In this document: positions 1-9,491 of the stretch, one piece after another | Position numbering within the stretch: the first letter of the stretch is position 1 | Layout: every line of letters begins with the position of its first letter | From: Paenibacillus paeoniae | GTDB taxonomy: Bacteria > Bacillota > Bacilli > Paenibacillales > Paenibacillaceae | DNA length: 64,000 nucleotides | NCBI RefSeq assembly: GCF_003388735.1 | Contig: NZ_QUBQ01000001.1 | Location: 2,480,001 to 2,544,000 of the forward strand | Direction: 5' to 3' | Position numbers and translations under genes: made by a program | Notes under the pieces: model-generated | The model's input: only the letters and a program-made list of their open reading frames with translations | Databases searched by the model: none | Told to the model about the DNA's origin: nothing

Positions 1-547
1 CCATTGTAATATTAATGAACGGAAACATTTTTTTCCGTCTGCGTTTCTCTTCGATAAGAGCGTCGATGTTTTCGCAAATGGTCTTGAAGCTGCCTTTCCC
101 CCGGATGGAATCATGGAATTCCTCCGGCCCGTCAATCGATATATTCATCGCTACGATGTTTTCCATAATGAACTGAACCTGCTTCTTAATGAGCGAGCCG
201 TTCGTGAGCAAATAAATATTCGCCTTGCGGCTGCGCAAATACTCGACCAGCTCCGTGAAATGCTTGTAAAGCATCGGCTCTCCGCCGGTCACGATAACGC
301 TAAGGTTTTTGTTCTCCTCGGTTACGTCATGAAGAAATCTCTTTAAGACATCAATATCCAGCTGTTCGCGAATCGCGCGTTGAGGCTCCTTAAGCGCCCA
401 GCCGGTCTCGCCCCAGATATGGCAGAAGCTGCAGCGGTAGTTGCACATTTCCGATGGAAACAGCGTAAGCTGCTTAATTTCCGGCTTTAAATTTTGAACA
501 TGCTCGACTAGAGCCGTTCCACCAAAACTGCCTGCTTTTGTCAACAT
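1..547 (-). CDS. Radical SAM enzyme, N-terminal part (runs off left edge)
   Basis: An open frame runs from an ATG at 547 to the window edge without a stop, about 182 codons. The N-terminal part contains CNYRCSFC at residues 35-42, a CX3CX2C motif that binds the [4Fe-4S] cluster of radical SAM enzymes. It is followed by TGGEP (the SAM-binding GGE motif) and LLTNG, the usual order in MoaA/SPASM-like members. A GAGGAGGG ribosome site precedes the ATG. It lies 24 nt downstream of the stand-alone ACP gene and is probably the next gene of the same operon, so a role in tailoring the ACP-bound or released product is likely. Butirosin biosynthesis also pairs an ACP with a radical SAM enzyme (BtrN), but the substrate cannot be deduced here and the C-terminal half, with any SPASM cysteines, is missing. 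Confidence 0.85.
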   Translation of the reverse strand, partial: MLTKAGSFGGTALVEHVQNLKPEIKQLTLFPSEMCNYRCSFCHIWGETGWALKEPQRAIREQLDIDVLKRFLHDVTEENKNLSVIVTGGEPMLYKHFTELVEYLRSRKANIYLLTNGSLIKKQVQFIMENIVAMNISIDGPEEFHDSIRGKGSFKTICENIDALIEEKRRRKKMFPFINITM

Positions 548-571
548 AAAAGAAATCCCTCCTCGTATTGG

Positions 572-835
572 CTATTCTTCACTCGATGTAGCGATATACT
601 GCATGATGGCATTGATGCTGCTGAAATTGCGGAAATCCAGATCCTCGTCCTTCCAGGCGACGCCAAACTCCATCTCCGTGGCGATAACGAGCTTAATGAA
701 CGTAAGCGAATTTATACCAAGCGAAGACAGTTCTTCATCCGGGCCTAGCTGATCTAGTGCAGATGGATCGTCCACGTTGTCTCTTAATAGATTGATTACC
801 TTTTCTTTCAATTCTTCCTCTGTATTGATCACCAT
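572..835 (-). CDS. Stand-alone acyl carrier protein
   Basis: An 87-residue carrier protein. The segment LGINSLTFIKL contains the phosphopantetheine attachment serine in the expected (G)xxSL context at the start of helix 2, and the length is typical of a discrete ACP. A strong AGGAGG site lies 8 nt before the ATG. It sits 11 nt downstream of the PKS whose C-terminus carries a BtrH-like acyltransferase domain, and just upstream of a radical SAM gene. In butirosin a discrete ACP (BtrI) carries the side chain that BtrH transfers, so an analogous carrier role is a reasonable inference. It could instead carry an unusual extender or starter unit made by enzymes beyond the left edge. Confidence 0.9.
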   Translation of the reverse strand: MVINTEEELKEKVINLLRDNVDDPSALDQLGPDEELSSLGINSLTFIKLVIATEMEFGVAWKDEDLDFRNFSSINAIMQYIATSSEE

Positions 836-846
836 ATCTGTTCCTC

Positions 847-3800
847 CTATAAGTTGAAGTTGACTTTATCGAGCACCGTACGAAGCCTAGCAAACAAACG
901 TAACTGAAAGTCTCTCTCGCTGCCGGCAAGATCGGTCAGCTTGTCCGCAATAGACTCTGCTAGTGCAGTGTCATACTTGCGCATGTACATATACCGGGCG
1001 GCACTCTTGCGCACCGTCTCCCAACTGCTTACGACACTTGAGAAGGCCAGGGTCAGCTCATCGCTCTCTCCAAAGATTTGATTGAGCCGGTATCGCTCAA
1101 CCTGCTTTGCGTTAATAATTTCATTCAGCAAATTGACCAGGCTCTCTGCTTCCCTATGAAAAAACTCCTCAGTCGATACGATCATCCGTATCCACTCGGC
1201 CATTTCCTCCATGATGCGCTGGCTGTTCTCCAGCCGCTCGCCTCCCTCAAGCTGGCTCTTTGCAAAAAAAGCGTTGAAATCAGCGGTAAGGTTGTCCTTG
1301 GCTTCGGCATCCTGCAGCTGGTCGAGAATATAATGACTGGGCCGGTTCTGTCCGTCTTTGAAGTTCTTGGCAAATCCCATCGAGGAGCGGACCAGATCCT
1401 CATACTCGATCGTACGGGCTGCATACGACAGATTTTCTTGCCGGTCATGCTCCATAATATGAAACTGACGAAGCTCGTCATCGAATCCGAATACGAGCAG
1501 CGTATGATCGACATGTCGCTTCCCGTACGTATCCTTCCGAATCGGCTCATAATAACTATCCACCCACACGATGACAGGCTTCTCTGCCCGAAGAGCCTCC
1601 ATGGTCTCTGACAGAATGTGCTCGTGGTCATTACGCATGCTGATGTGCAGACCTTGCTGGCGGAACAGCTCTTCTATCGGCAGGATGGAAACATAGTCGA
1701 TCCCGAACGGACGACCGCTGCTGCCAGGATGACTAAATACGATGAGATCGTTAAGCAGGAATGGCAGTATGCTTCTGCCGAAATGGCGGACAGCCGGAAA
1801 CAGCGAGTTGTAGAAGCAATTCCGATAATACAAATCGTTGAACGGCTCCATATGCGGAAGGATAACGCGCTTCCCGGATACGTTCCATTTGTCCCCGTAC
1901 ACTTGCTCCGCAGTACTCGCTGCCGCCAGCATCGCTTCTTCCTGATGACTCCCATCAAGGGATGACGGCTGTGCGGTTCCCTGCTCCAGCCATTGGGCGG
2001 CACCCCGAATGGTCGGATATCGGTAAAGATCGTCTGATTGAAGCGGAATTCCGGCCTTCTCCAGCTCCACCTCAAGCTGAATCGCCAGGATGGAGTTGCC
2101 GCCAAGGGCAAAAAACGTATCGTCTACGTCCATCTCCTCCACTCCAAGCAGACTGCTCCAGGCTTGCGCCAGCTTCAGCTCCAGAATAGAGTACTCACCA
2201 CCGGTTTTCCCCGTGAGACTCACAGCAGCCAGCTGCTTTCGCATCGGCTCGGCCAATGGCTTCTCTTGCGAGATTGCCAACGTATCTTCGGCTGCAGTCT
2301 GCGCAAGCGGTTCGACCCAGCACCTAGCCTCCTGGAACGGATAGGTAGGCAGCCTGGCCTTCATCCGAATATCATCGCTGTATACCCGGTTCCAGTCCAC
2401 ATGTGCACCAAGACAATAATATTGGCCCAGCCGCTGCAGCTCATCCATGCCAGACGATTGTCGTTCGGTTAGCCTAGTGACGCATGCCATAGCTTCATCG
2501 GACAATCGCTGCAGTCCCTCAGCCGTTAATTCAACCGAAGTTCGCGCCTCGCGGTGAGCGCTCGCCAGCTTATGCTCGCCATAATAAACGCCACTTCGCT
2601 CATCGCTCCCCAAACCGTGATCAACCAGCCTAATCAGCTTGTCACGCAACTCTGGCAGGTCTCGCGCGATGATTGCGAGCCGGCTGCTGTAATGTCCTCT
2701 GCCCGTTGCAGCCGTATAGCAAATATCGCTAAGGACTGGATGTTGCTTTTGCAGCGATGCCGCATATGCGGCAGTCAATTGCTCCAGCGCCGTCTTGCTT
2801 TTGGCCGACAGCAACAGCAGTTGGGGAGAGTCATTCTCGTATCCAGCGTTGCCGTCCTTTGCCGCTGTCACTGCCGGAGCCTCCTCCAGCACCATATGGC
2901 AATTCGTGCCGCTAAAGCCAAAGGAGCTGACACCGCATCTTCTGGGATATGGCTCCCTATCCCACTCAAGCGCTCGATCGTTCACATAGAGCGGCGATTG
3001 CTGGAACGGAATATTCCGATTCGGCTTAGCGAAGTGGAGCGTAGGCGGAAGCGTCTTATACTTCAAGGCTGCGATCGCCTTCGCTAGTCCGGCAACTCCC
3101 GCAGCCGCATCCAGATGGCCGACATTGGTCTTTACGGAGCCAATAGCGCAGAATTGGCTCTTGTCGGTGAAAGCACGGAAGGCACGACGAATACCATCCG
3201 CTTCAATAGGATCGCCCAGTCTGGTGCCCGTTCCATGGGCTTCCATGTACGCAATCGTCCCCGGATCAATATCCGCGTCCCGCCATGCCTGAATGAGCAG
3301 CTTCTCCTGTGCTGCCGCATTCGGTGCCGTAAGCCCCGCTGATGCGCCATCCTGATTCATCGCGCTTCCCTTAATGACCGCATGAATAGGATCGCCGTCA
3401 CGAAAAGCTGCGGCCAGCGGCTTCAGCAGGAAGACTACGGTTCCTTCCCCCCATACGGTGCCATCGGAATCATCGTCGAAGGCGCTTGTCCGCCTTGCGG
3501 ACGATTCGATGCCGATCTCGTACAGCCCCTCCACCGGAAGCAGACATACTTTAACTCCCCCAGCAATCGCCATTTCGCACTCTTCGTTGCGAAGTGCCGT
3601 ACAGGCCAGATGAACCGCAACAAGCGATGACGAGCAAGCGGTATCCACAAGCAATGCGGGGCCCTTCAGGTCCAGCATATGCGCGATTCTTCCAGCCATA
3701 ATGGAGGGAGTATTGCCCGCGCTGGCGGTCCCAATCTGAGCCGGAAAGTTTTTGGATACATATTGTCCGTAGACAGGCCAATCCGCAAATCCAATATAGA

Positions 3801-4266
3801 TGCCGGTATTGCTGCCTTTAATCCGCTCCCCCCCATAGCCCGCATCCTCCATCGCTTCCCAAGCAGTCTGCAGAAACAATCGCTGATTGGGATCCATAAG
3901 TGACGCTTCCTTCGGCGACAGGTTGAAAAAGCTGTAGTCGAAGCCGTCGATTCGATTCAGATATCCACCGTAGCTGTACCGTATATCGTCTTTTCTTAAA
4001 GGAGTGAACGTCTGGATAAAACCTTCCGTATCCGACTGTCTAGCCGCCGGATACGGTTGAATCAAATCTCTCCCCTCGACAATGTGACTCCAAAATTGCT
4101 CCAAATTGTCTGCACCGGGCATCTTCAGCGCCAATCCGATTACCGCAATGTCCTTGGAAGGCTTTGGACGCTGCTTCTTCACGGATTTCAGCAGTTTCAG
4201 ACCGGTTGAGGCATCCAGCTTGCCTGCCCCGACGCTTTCGAATATGGTGCGTATGACGTTATCCAT
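847..4266 (-). CDS. AT-less polyketide synthase, KS-ACP with C-terminal BtrH-like acyltransferase domain
   Basis: A modular PKS of about 1139 residues. The start is taken at 4266 (GGAGG six nt upstream) rather than 4284; it overlaps the preceding PKS stop by 8 nt. Domains in order: a short helical docking segment (1-35); KS (about 40-450) with VDTACSSSL (Cys211), HGTGT (His344) and NVGH (His384), so catalytically complete; the flanking linker ending LPTYPFQEARCW; a carrier domain with LGGNS (Ser725); and a C-terminal region (about 780-1139) resembling the N-terminal domain of butirosin BtrH, with NCFYNSLF (Cys817) and VDHTLL (His921). There is no AT, KR, DH or thioesterase. The extender must come from the trans-AT gene upstream in the operon, and the newly formed ketone should stay unreduced in this module. 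BtrH is known to move an acyl group from an ACP to an amine, so this domain probably releases the chain by amide formation. Confidence 0.9.
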   Translation of the reverse strand: MDNVIRTIFESVGAGKLDASTGLKLLKSVKKQRPKPSKDIAVIGLALKMPGADNLEQFWSHIVEGRDLIQPYPAARQSDTEGFIQTFTPLRKDDIRYSYGGYLNRIDGFDYSFFNLSPKEASLMDPNQRLFLQTAWEAMEDAGYGGERIKGSNTGIYIGFADWPVYGQYVSKNFPAQIGTASAGNTPSIMAGRIAHMLDLKGPALLVDTACSSSLVAVHLACTALRNEECEMAIAGGVKVCLLPVEGLYEIGIESSARRTSAFDDDSDGTVWGEGTVVFLLKPLAAAFRDGDPIHAVIKGSAMNQDGASAGLTAPNAAAQEKLLIQAWRDADIDPGTIAYMEAHGTGTRLGDPIEADGIRRAFRAFTDKSQFCAIGSVKTNVGHLDAAAGVAGLAKAIAALKYKTLPPTLHFAKPNRNIPFQQSPLYVNDRALEWDREPYPRRCGVSSFGFSGTNCHMVLEEAPAVTAAKDGNAGYENDSPQLLLLSAKSKTALEQLTAAYAASLQKQHPVLSDICYTAATGRGHYSSRLAIIARDLPELRDKLIRLVDHGLGSDERSGVYYGEHKLASAHREARTSVELTAEGLQRLSDEAMACVTRLTERQSSGMDELQRLGQYYCLGAHVDWNRVYSDDIRMKARLPTYPFQEARCWVEPLAQTAAEDTLAISQEKPLAEPMRKQLAAVSLTGKTGGEYSILELKLAQAWSSLLGVEEMDVDDTFFALGGNSILAIQLEVELEKAGIPLQSDDLYRYPTIRGAAQWLEQGTAQPSSLDGSHQEEAMLAAASTAEQVYGDKWNVSGKRVILPHMEPFNDLYYRNCFYNSLFPAVRHFGRSILPFLLNDLIVFSHPGSSGRPFGIDYVSILPIEELFRQQGLHISMRNDHEHILSETMEALRAEKPVIVWVDSYYEPIRKDTYGKRHVDHTLLVFGFDDELRQFHIMEHDRQENLSYAARTIEYEDLVRSSMGFAKNFKDGQNRPSHYILDQLQDAEAKDNLTADFNAFFAKSQLEGGERLENSQRIMEEMAEWIRMIVSTEEFFHREAESLVNLLNEIINAKQVERYRLNQIFGESDELTLAFSSVVSSWETVRKSAARYMYMRKYDTALAESIADKLTDLAGSERDFQLRLFARLRTVLDKVNFNL

Positions 4267-7200
4267 TGGCCACCTCCAGCGCATGATACTCCCTTACCGC
4301 GTCTTCAATGGACAGCTCGCCTCTTTCAATCTGCTGGAACACATGCATCATTTGCCGGTCAAACTCATCTTCCCCGACGCTGGCCTCTAGCTTTGCCTGG
4401 CTTTCACTTGCCCTCATACCGCCAAGGTATTCGGAAATACGGGCAATGGTAGGATAAGAAAACATATCTGCAATGGTGGTCCGGTTCGGATATTTCTCCT
4501 CAATCAGCGCATGTATCTTCGTAATGAGGATGGAATCCCCGCCGATCTCGAAAAAATTGGCATGGACATCAAGCTCGTCATAGCCAAGCACTTGCTTCCA
4601 TGTCCCGGCGATATGCTGCTCAATCTCGCTATAGCCGCCTGCAGACTTCCCCTTCAGTCGAATCGGAACGGTGCTGAGCGCTGGCCTTCTGTTCCTTGGC
4701 GCTTCGGGCTGGCTTGTGCGGGCCTCTGACTGGACAGCCTCCGCTCGGCGGAATGGCAGCAACTCGCCCAACGCGAACATGCCGGATTGTTCATTCCATT
4801 CGCCTACATAGACCTGCCTAATATCGCGGGCCAACAACTGCCCGAACGCCTTGACTCCTTCATGCGGGGGGAGCAAACGGAACATCTCTTTGTCCTCATC
4901 CGTCTCGGTGCCTGCAGCCATCCCTGTTCCTTCCCAAGTCGGCCAGTTGATGACGAGCGTTCTTCCATATCGACTACGATAAGCCGCATAGGCATCCAGA
5001 TAAGCATTGCCCGCCGTATACGGCCCTGAGCCCACACCGCCTACCAGCGTAATGGCGGAGGAGAAGAGAACGAAGAAATCAGGAGCATCCTGCCTCGTCA
5101 GCCTGTCCAACAACCATGTGCCCTGAATTTTTGAGGCGGTAATCGGTTTGAACTCATCCAGCGTGAGTTTCCCTATCAGGTTGCCAGCCGATATCCCCGC
5201 CGCATGAACAATGCCCGCAATACGGCCATACTGTCTACGCATGCTCTCTATAGCCGAAGCTAACTGATCATGATTGGCGACGTCAGCCGCAATCGTTACC
5301 ACATGTGAGCCCGCCTGCTCGATCTCGCGAATGGTCTCTATGCACGCCGCAAGATTAGCATCCGCTCGAACTCGCAGAATCTCATCCCATGCCTTGCGCG
5401 GCGGCAAGTCGCTGCGCCCGATGAGTCCGATCCGAGCCGCTCCTTCGGCAGCGAGCTGTCTGGCAATCCGAAGACCGATACCGCCCATGCCCCCGGTGAT
5501 CAAATAAATGCCTTCCTTCGACAGCCTAATATCGGATAGCGTCAGCTCTTCCAGTTCGATCGGATGAATCCGATCCGTATATCGCACTCCGTTTCGATAA
5601 GCCACCGTATAGCTATCATTCTTTTGGAGCATCGTTTCCTTCCATATCGACTCCGCTGCATCCGTCGCTTCATCCAGATCGACGCAACGCAGACGCACTT
5701 GTCGGCTTTCCCAGCCGATTACTTTACCAAGCCCGATCATCGCTTGGGATTGGGGAAGCACCCGCCCCTCCTCCCCGCGATGAATCGCATTCGCTTGCAG
5801 GGTAGCCGCCATGATTTCAACGGGATAGCCAAGCGCTGCACGACCGAGTGCCTTCGCCAAGAAGAATAAGCCATATGCGCTCCTATTCAACTGATCTTCC
5901 AATTCAACCAGCGATTCCGCATTCGTTCGATCTCCGAAGGAACGGAGATACAGGATTCGATCCATCCGCTCTTCCCTCAGATTCTCAAGCAGCCGGACAT
6001 AGTCCGCATCATCGTCACGTATGAGGAAGGACGTATCGTTAATCTCTGTGTAACTCTCCCCTATGCCGACTTCAATGACGCGGCACCCAGCCGCTCTACC
6101 AAGCTCAACGATTCGCTCGCCGGTATCGCCTGCATCCTTGAACACCAGAATCGTCCGTGCCAAGACAGTTTCATGGACTGCCGTGATCGGCTGCTGGGTC
6201 CATACACGTTGGTGGAACAGCTTACGTCTGCTCGTCTCAACAGCTGCTTCGGTCGGCTCCAATTTCGGAATATCAAGCCAGCAGCGTTCCCGGTCAAAAG
6301 CATAAGCAGGCAGGTGGACGCGCCTTCTCTTCTTTCCTGCATACAGGGCATCCCATGGGATGGAGGCTCCTTCGACATAGGCCATTCCGAGTTCTCGCAG
6401 CAGGCTTTCATCAGGCTGTCCGGCCGATGAATGATACTGTTGCAGCAGTTCTTCCAACGAACCGCCCTTCACGCTACTCTTCTCCTGCGTACAAAGTTCA
6501 ACTTTCGCATCAGCAGATGGCATGACCTTAGAGGTTAATCCATCATGCGCCATCAGCCCATTCCATTCGCCCTCTCGCAGATGCCCCGCTGCTTCTTCGA
6601 TGCTGGAAGCGACAATCGCTACGCGATGCTTGTCATGCACTCTTCCGACACTCAGCGTATAAGCGACATCCTCCAAATCCAGCTGCCGGTTGCGATCAAA
6701 ATAGTCCAGGTAGCGGCTCATAAGACCCCTCAAAGAAGTCTCCGTCTGGGCAGACCAGACGAATAAGCTTGGCGGACGGCTTGCTGACGCGGATGGAGGA
6801 ATGCTGTTATCCGGCGCCTCCTCCAGTACGACATGGCAGTTGGTGCCGCTCATACCAAAGGAGCTGACCCCGCATCGACGCGGGCTGTCTCCCCGCTCCC
6901 ATTCGATTGCGCGGTCATTGACATATACGGGTGATTGCGAAAAATCGATCTCGCGGTTTGGTCTCTCAAAATGTAATGAGGGATAGATTCTCTTCTTGTG
7001 AAGCGACAGCGCCGCCTTGACAAGTCCTGCGATTCCGGCTGTATTGTCGAGATGGCCAACATTGCTCTTGAGCGACGCAACAGCGCAGAACTGGCGTTTG
7101 TCCGTATATCTGCGGAACGCCCGCTGGATCGCCTCAATCTCGATTGGATCGCCCAGCTTTGTCCCGGTGCCATGCGTCTCGATATAGGCAATCGTTGCGG

Positions 7201-8164
7201 GATCGATCCCCCCCTTCTTCCATGCCTCGACAATAACGGCCTCTTGCGCTTGAACATTGGGCGCCGTAATGCCAATCGAGCTGCCGTCCTGATTCATAGC
7301 GCTCGACTTGATGACGGCATAGATCGCATCCCGATCCTCCCTTGCCTTCTCCAGCGGCTTCAATACAATCGCCACAACTCCTTCGCCTGTCCCTGTACCG
7401 TCGGAGCTGTCGTCGAACGTTCTGGCGCGCGAGGTTGTCGATTCAATACCGACCTCCGCCTCCCGCAACGGAATAAGATGAAGCTGAATGCCTCCGGCAA
7501 TGACCATATCGCACTCCCCGTTGCGAATCGCTTGACAAGCCAGATGCACCGCGACCAGCGACGACGAGCAGGTCGTATCGACCAGCAAGCTCGGCCCTCG
7601 TAAATCTAGCAAATAAGACAAGCGGCTTGCGATTATGGATCGTACGTTGCCGGTCATCGCGAGCGACATATTTTCCGGCTCAACAGCTTGAATCATTTTT
7701 TTATAATCCGAATCCGAGCCATACCCGACATAGACACCGGTGCGGCTTTCCCTCAGCCTCTCGCTGCTATAACCCGCATCTTCTATCGCGTTCCAAGCCG
7801 TTTGGAGAAACAATCGCTGGTTAGGGTCAAGCAAGCTTGCTTCCTTGGGCGACAGCTTGAAGAAACGGTAGTCAAACTTGTCCACCTCGTCCAGAAGGGC
7901 CGCTTCGCCGTATGGAACATCGTTCTCCGTCTTTCCGATCCAACGGAAATAACGGTCCATATCCTCCCGGCGTGAGGCTGGGATCGGCCGGACACAATCC
8001 ACCCCGGCGTGCAGATTGTCCGCGAACTCCTCAGCCGTGTCTGCCAGAGGAAGCTTCAGCGCAATGCCGATAATCGCAATGTCCGATTGCGATACGTCCT
8101 CGAAGGTGACATCGCCGGATGATTGCAAAGGGGTGTTGTTTAGCTTGATTGAACCAAAATCCAT
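4259..8164 (-). CDS. AT-less polyketide synthase, KS-KR-ACP
   Basis: A 1301-residue PKS module. KS (about 25-450) shows VDTTCSSSL (Cys199), HGTGT (His331) and NVGH (His371). After the post-KS linker (ending HLPAYAFDRERCW) comes a ketoreductase whose NADPH-binding TGGMGGIG lies near residue 888, with VHAAGI and the catalytic Ser/Tyr/Asn arrangement (SSAITLVG, YTAGNAYLDAY). The LDD motif that marks B-type KRs is absent. The ACP carries EIGGDS with Ser1211. No AT domain is present, so malonyl must be supplied in trans. The C-terminal tail (GELSIEDAVREYHAL) and the next protein's N-terminus (GKLDASTGLKLL) look like matching helical docking elements. The module should add two carbons and reduce the beta-keto group to a hydroxyl. 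Start ATG at 8164 has GGAGGTGA upstream. Confidence 0.93.
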   Translation of the reverse strand: MDFGSIKLNNTPLQSSGDVTFEDVSQSDIAIIGIALKLPLADTAEEFADNLHAGVDCVRPIPASRREDMDRYFRWIGKTENDVPYGEAALLDEVDKFDYRFFKLSPKEASLLDPNQRLFLQTAWNAIEDAGYSSERLRESRTGVYVGYGSDSDYKKMIQAVEPENMSLAMTGNVRSIIASRLSYLLDLRGPSLLVDTTCSSSLVAVHLACQAIRNGECDMVIAGGIQLHLIPLREAEVGIESTTSRARTFDDSSDGTGTGEGVVAIVLKPLEKAREDRDAIYAVIKSSAMNQDGSSIGITAPNVQAQEAVIVEAWKKGGIDPATIAYIETHGTGTKLGDPIEIEAIQRAFRRYTDKRQFCAVASLKSNVGHLDNTAGIAGLVKAALSLHKKRIYPSLHFERPNREIDFSQSPVYVNDRAIEWERGDSPRRCGVSSFGMSGTNCHVVLEEAPDNSIPPSASASRPPSLFVWSAQTETSLRGLMSRYLDYFDRNRQLDLEDVAYTLSVGRVHDKHRVAIVASSIEEAAGHLREGEWNGLMAHDGLTSKVMPSADAKVELCTQEKSSVKGGSLEELLQQYHSSAGQPDESLLRELGMAYVEGASIPWDALYAGKKRRRVHLPAYAFDRERCWLDIPKLEPTEAAVETSRRKLFHQRVWTQQPITAVHETVLARTILVFKDAGDTGERIVELGRAAGCRVIEVGIGESYTEINDTSFLIRDDDADYVRLLENLREERMDRILYLRSFGDRTNAESLVELEDQLNRSAYGLFFLAKALGRAALGYPVEIMAATLQANAIHRGEEGRVLPQSQAMIGLGKVIGWESRQVRLRCVDLDEATDAAESIWKETMLQKNDSYTVAYRNGVRYTDRIHPIELEELTLSDIRLSKEGIYLITGGMGGIGLRIARQLAAEGAARIGLIGRSDLPPRKAWDEILRVRADANLAACIETIREIEQAGSHVVTIAADVANHDQLASAIESMRRQYGRIAGIVHAAGISAGNLIGKLTLDEFKPITASKIQGTWLLDRLTRQDAPDFFVLFSSAITLVGGVGSGPYTAGNAYLDAYAAYRSRYGRTLVINWPTWEGTGMAAGTETDEDKEMFRLLPPHEGVKAFGQLLARDIRQVYVGEWNEQSGMFALGELLPFRRAEAVQSEARTSQPEAPRNRRPALSTVPIRLKGKSAGGYSEIEQHIAGTWKQVLGYDELDVHANFFEIGGDSILITKIHALIEEKYPNRTTIADMFSYPTIARISEYLGGMRASESQAKLEASVGEDEFDRQMMHVFQQIERGELSIEDAVREYHALEVANG

Positions 8165-8201
8165 TTCCCTTCACCTCCGCATGTTGCAGCTATTTTACGA
8201 A

Positions 8202-9476
8202 TCAGACGAATGTATATTGGGAATATTGCGACTCTGTCGCCGACTTCTCTAGAATCATTCGGAACCTGTCCCTCCGCTCGGCCTCGGGCACTCTCTTCGT
8301 CTCCAGCATTCCTTTCAGTAGAGTTAAGGCTTCCTCCGATTGCTGAGGAGAAGGCATCACGCCTTCTCCCGCTTCATCCAGCTGCTCCTGAAGCTGCTGC
8401 AGGCGGCGGTAAGGTTCGATAAAGCCTTGCTGATATTCGGTCAGGCTCGTATTGCGATTGCGGGTGCATACTGCCGCAGCCACGCATAGGGTAATCACAT
8501 TATGTCTAGCGTTCGTACGCAGCTGCAGCGCTATCTCCGAAGACAGCTGCTCCCTTACTGTCCCGATATCGCCGTCGTTATCCAGCGTATAGCACGTAAT
8601 TGTCGGAACATTGGGCTTCATGAGCCGGGTCAGCACATTTTTGGCCCCAAGCTCCACTGCCGCCGAGACGCCCATCCGGGAAAAATACTGTATCGATTCC
8701 GCCCATCTGACAGGGGCTGTCAGTTGGGCGGCCAGATGGCCGGCAATTTCTTCTGGAGACTCATAAGGCTTAGCCGTCACGTTGGAGATGACAGGCCACT
8801 TGAAGCGGCCGAATCGATAAGCGCGCAATTCCTGCTCGAATCGGGCGGCCGCCGGTTTCATGAGCGCGCTGTGGAACGGTGCGCTTACGTTCAGGTACGC
8901 GATTCTCCCGCCCTCCTGCTCCAATCGATTCGCAGCTCGCTCGACGGCGGTGCGGTGACCGGATATGACAAGCTGCTCCGGCGAATTCAGATTGGATATC
9001 GCTACGATTTCATTCGTATCTGCCGATTCCTCCAGACATATCGCTTTCACCGCCGCAGCGCTTAAACCGATGATCGCACACATCGTGCCGGTGCCCTCGG
9101 CTGCCGCCTCCTGCATGAGCTGACCCCGTCGTCTGACCAAGCGCAGCGCATCGGCATAGCTTATCGCGCCTGCGCACGCCAGCGCCGAGAGTTCGCCAAG
9201 GCTATGGCCTGCTGTATAGAGAGGCGTAACGCCGATTTCCTCCATATAGACTCGGAATGACGCGACGCTTGCAGCCAGCAAAGCGGGCTGTGCATTCTCC
9301 GTGCGGGTAAGCTCATCGGGATCGCCTTCGACCATCAGCTTGCGCAAATCCAACCCGAGCACATCGCTGCCTTCCTCGATGGCTGCTCTGGCGGACGGAT
9401 AGCGGTCGGACAGTGATTTCCCCATGCCGACATATTGGGAGCCCTGACCCGGAAAAACCAATGCCAGCTTTCTCAT
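8202..9476 (-). CDS. Trans-acting malonyl-CoA:ACP acyltransferase with C-terminal extension
   Basis: A 424-residue FabD-type acyltransferase. It has GQGSQY near the N-terminus, GHSLGE with the nucleophile Ser92, and APFHS with His202, the catalytic dyad of malonyl transferases. It lies inside the cluster directly upstream of two PKS genes that lack AT domains, so it is the expected trans-AT that loads malonyl onto their carrier domains. The AT fold should end near residue 300; the remaining roughly 110 residues are helical and charged (for example PYRRLQQLQEQL) and match nothing I recognise. This extension could be a docking surface for the synthase or a second small domain. The gene follows the upstream NRPS by 15 nt, consistent with one transcript. 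Confidence 0.92.
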   Translation of the reverse strand: MRKLALVFPGQGSQYVGMGKSLSDRYPSARAAIEEGSDVLGLDLRKLMVEGDPDELTRTENAQPALLAASVASFRVYMEEIGVTPLYTAGHSLGELSALACAGAISYADALRLVRRRGQLMQEAAAEGTGTMCAIIGLSAAAVKAICLEESADTNEIVAISNLNSPEQLVISGHRTAVERAANRLEQEGGRIAYLNVSAPFHSALMKPAAARFEQELRAYRFGRFKWPVISNVTAKPYESPEEIAGHLAAQLTAPVRWAESIQYFSRMGVSAAVELGAKNVLTRLMKPNVPTITCYTLDNDGDIGTVREQLSSEIALQLRTNARHNVITLCVAAAVCTRNRNTSLTEYQQGFIEPYRRLQQLQEQLDEAGEGVMPSPQQSEEALTLLKGMLETKRVPEAERRDRFRMILEKSATESQYSQYTFV

Positions 9477-9491
9477 CCTGCATTCCTCCCT

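Noticed and set aside
6998-7603. A 201-codon plus-strand frame inside the KS-KR-ACP gene
   Set aside because: It is antisense to a conserved KS with intact catalytic motifs, and has no homologue features or ribosome site.
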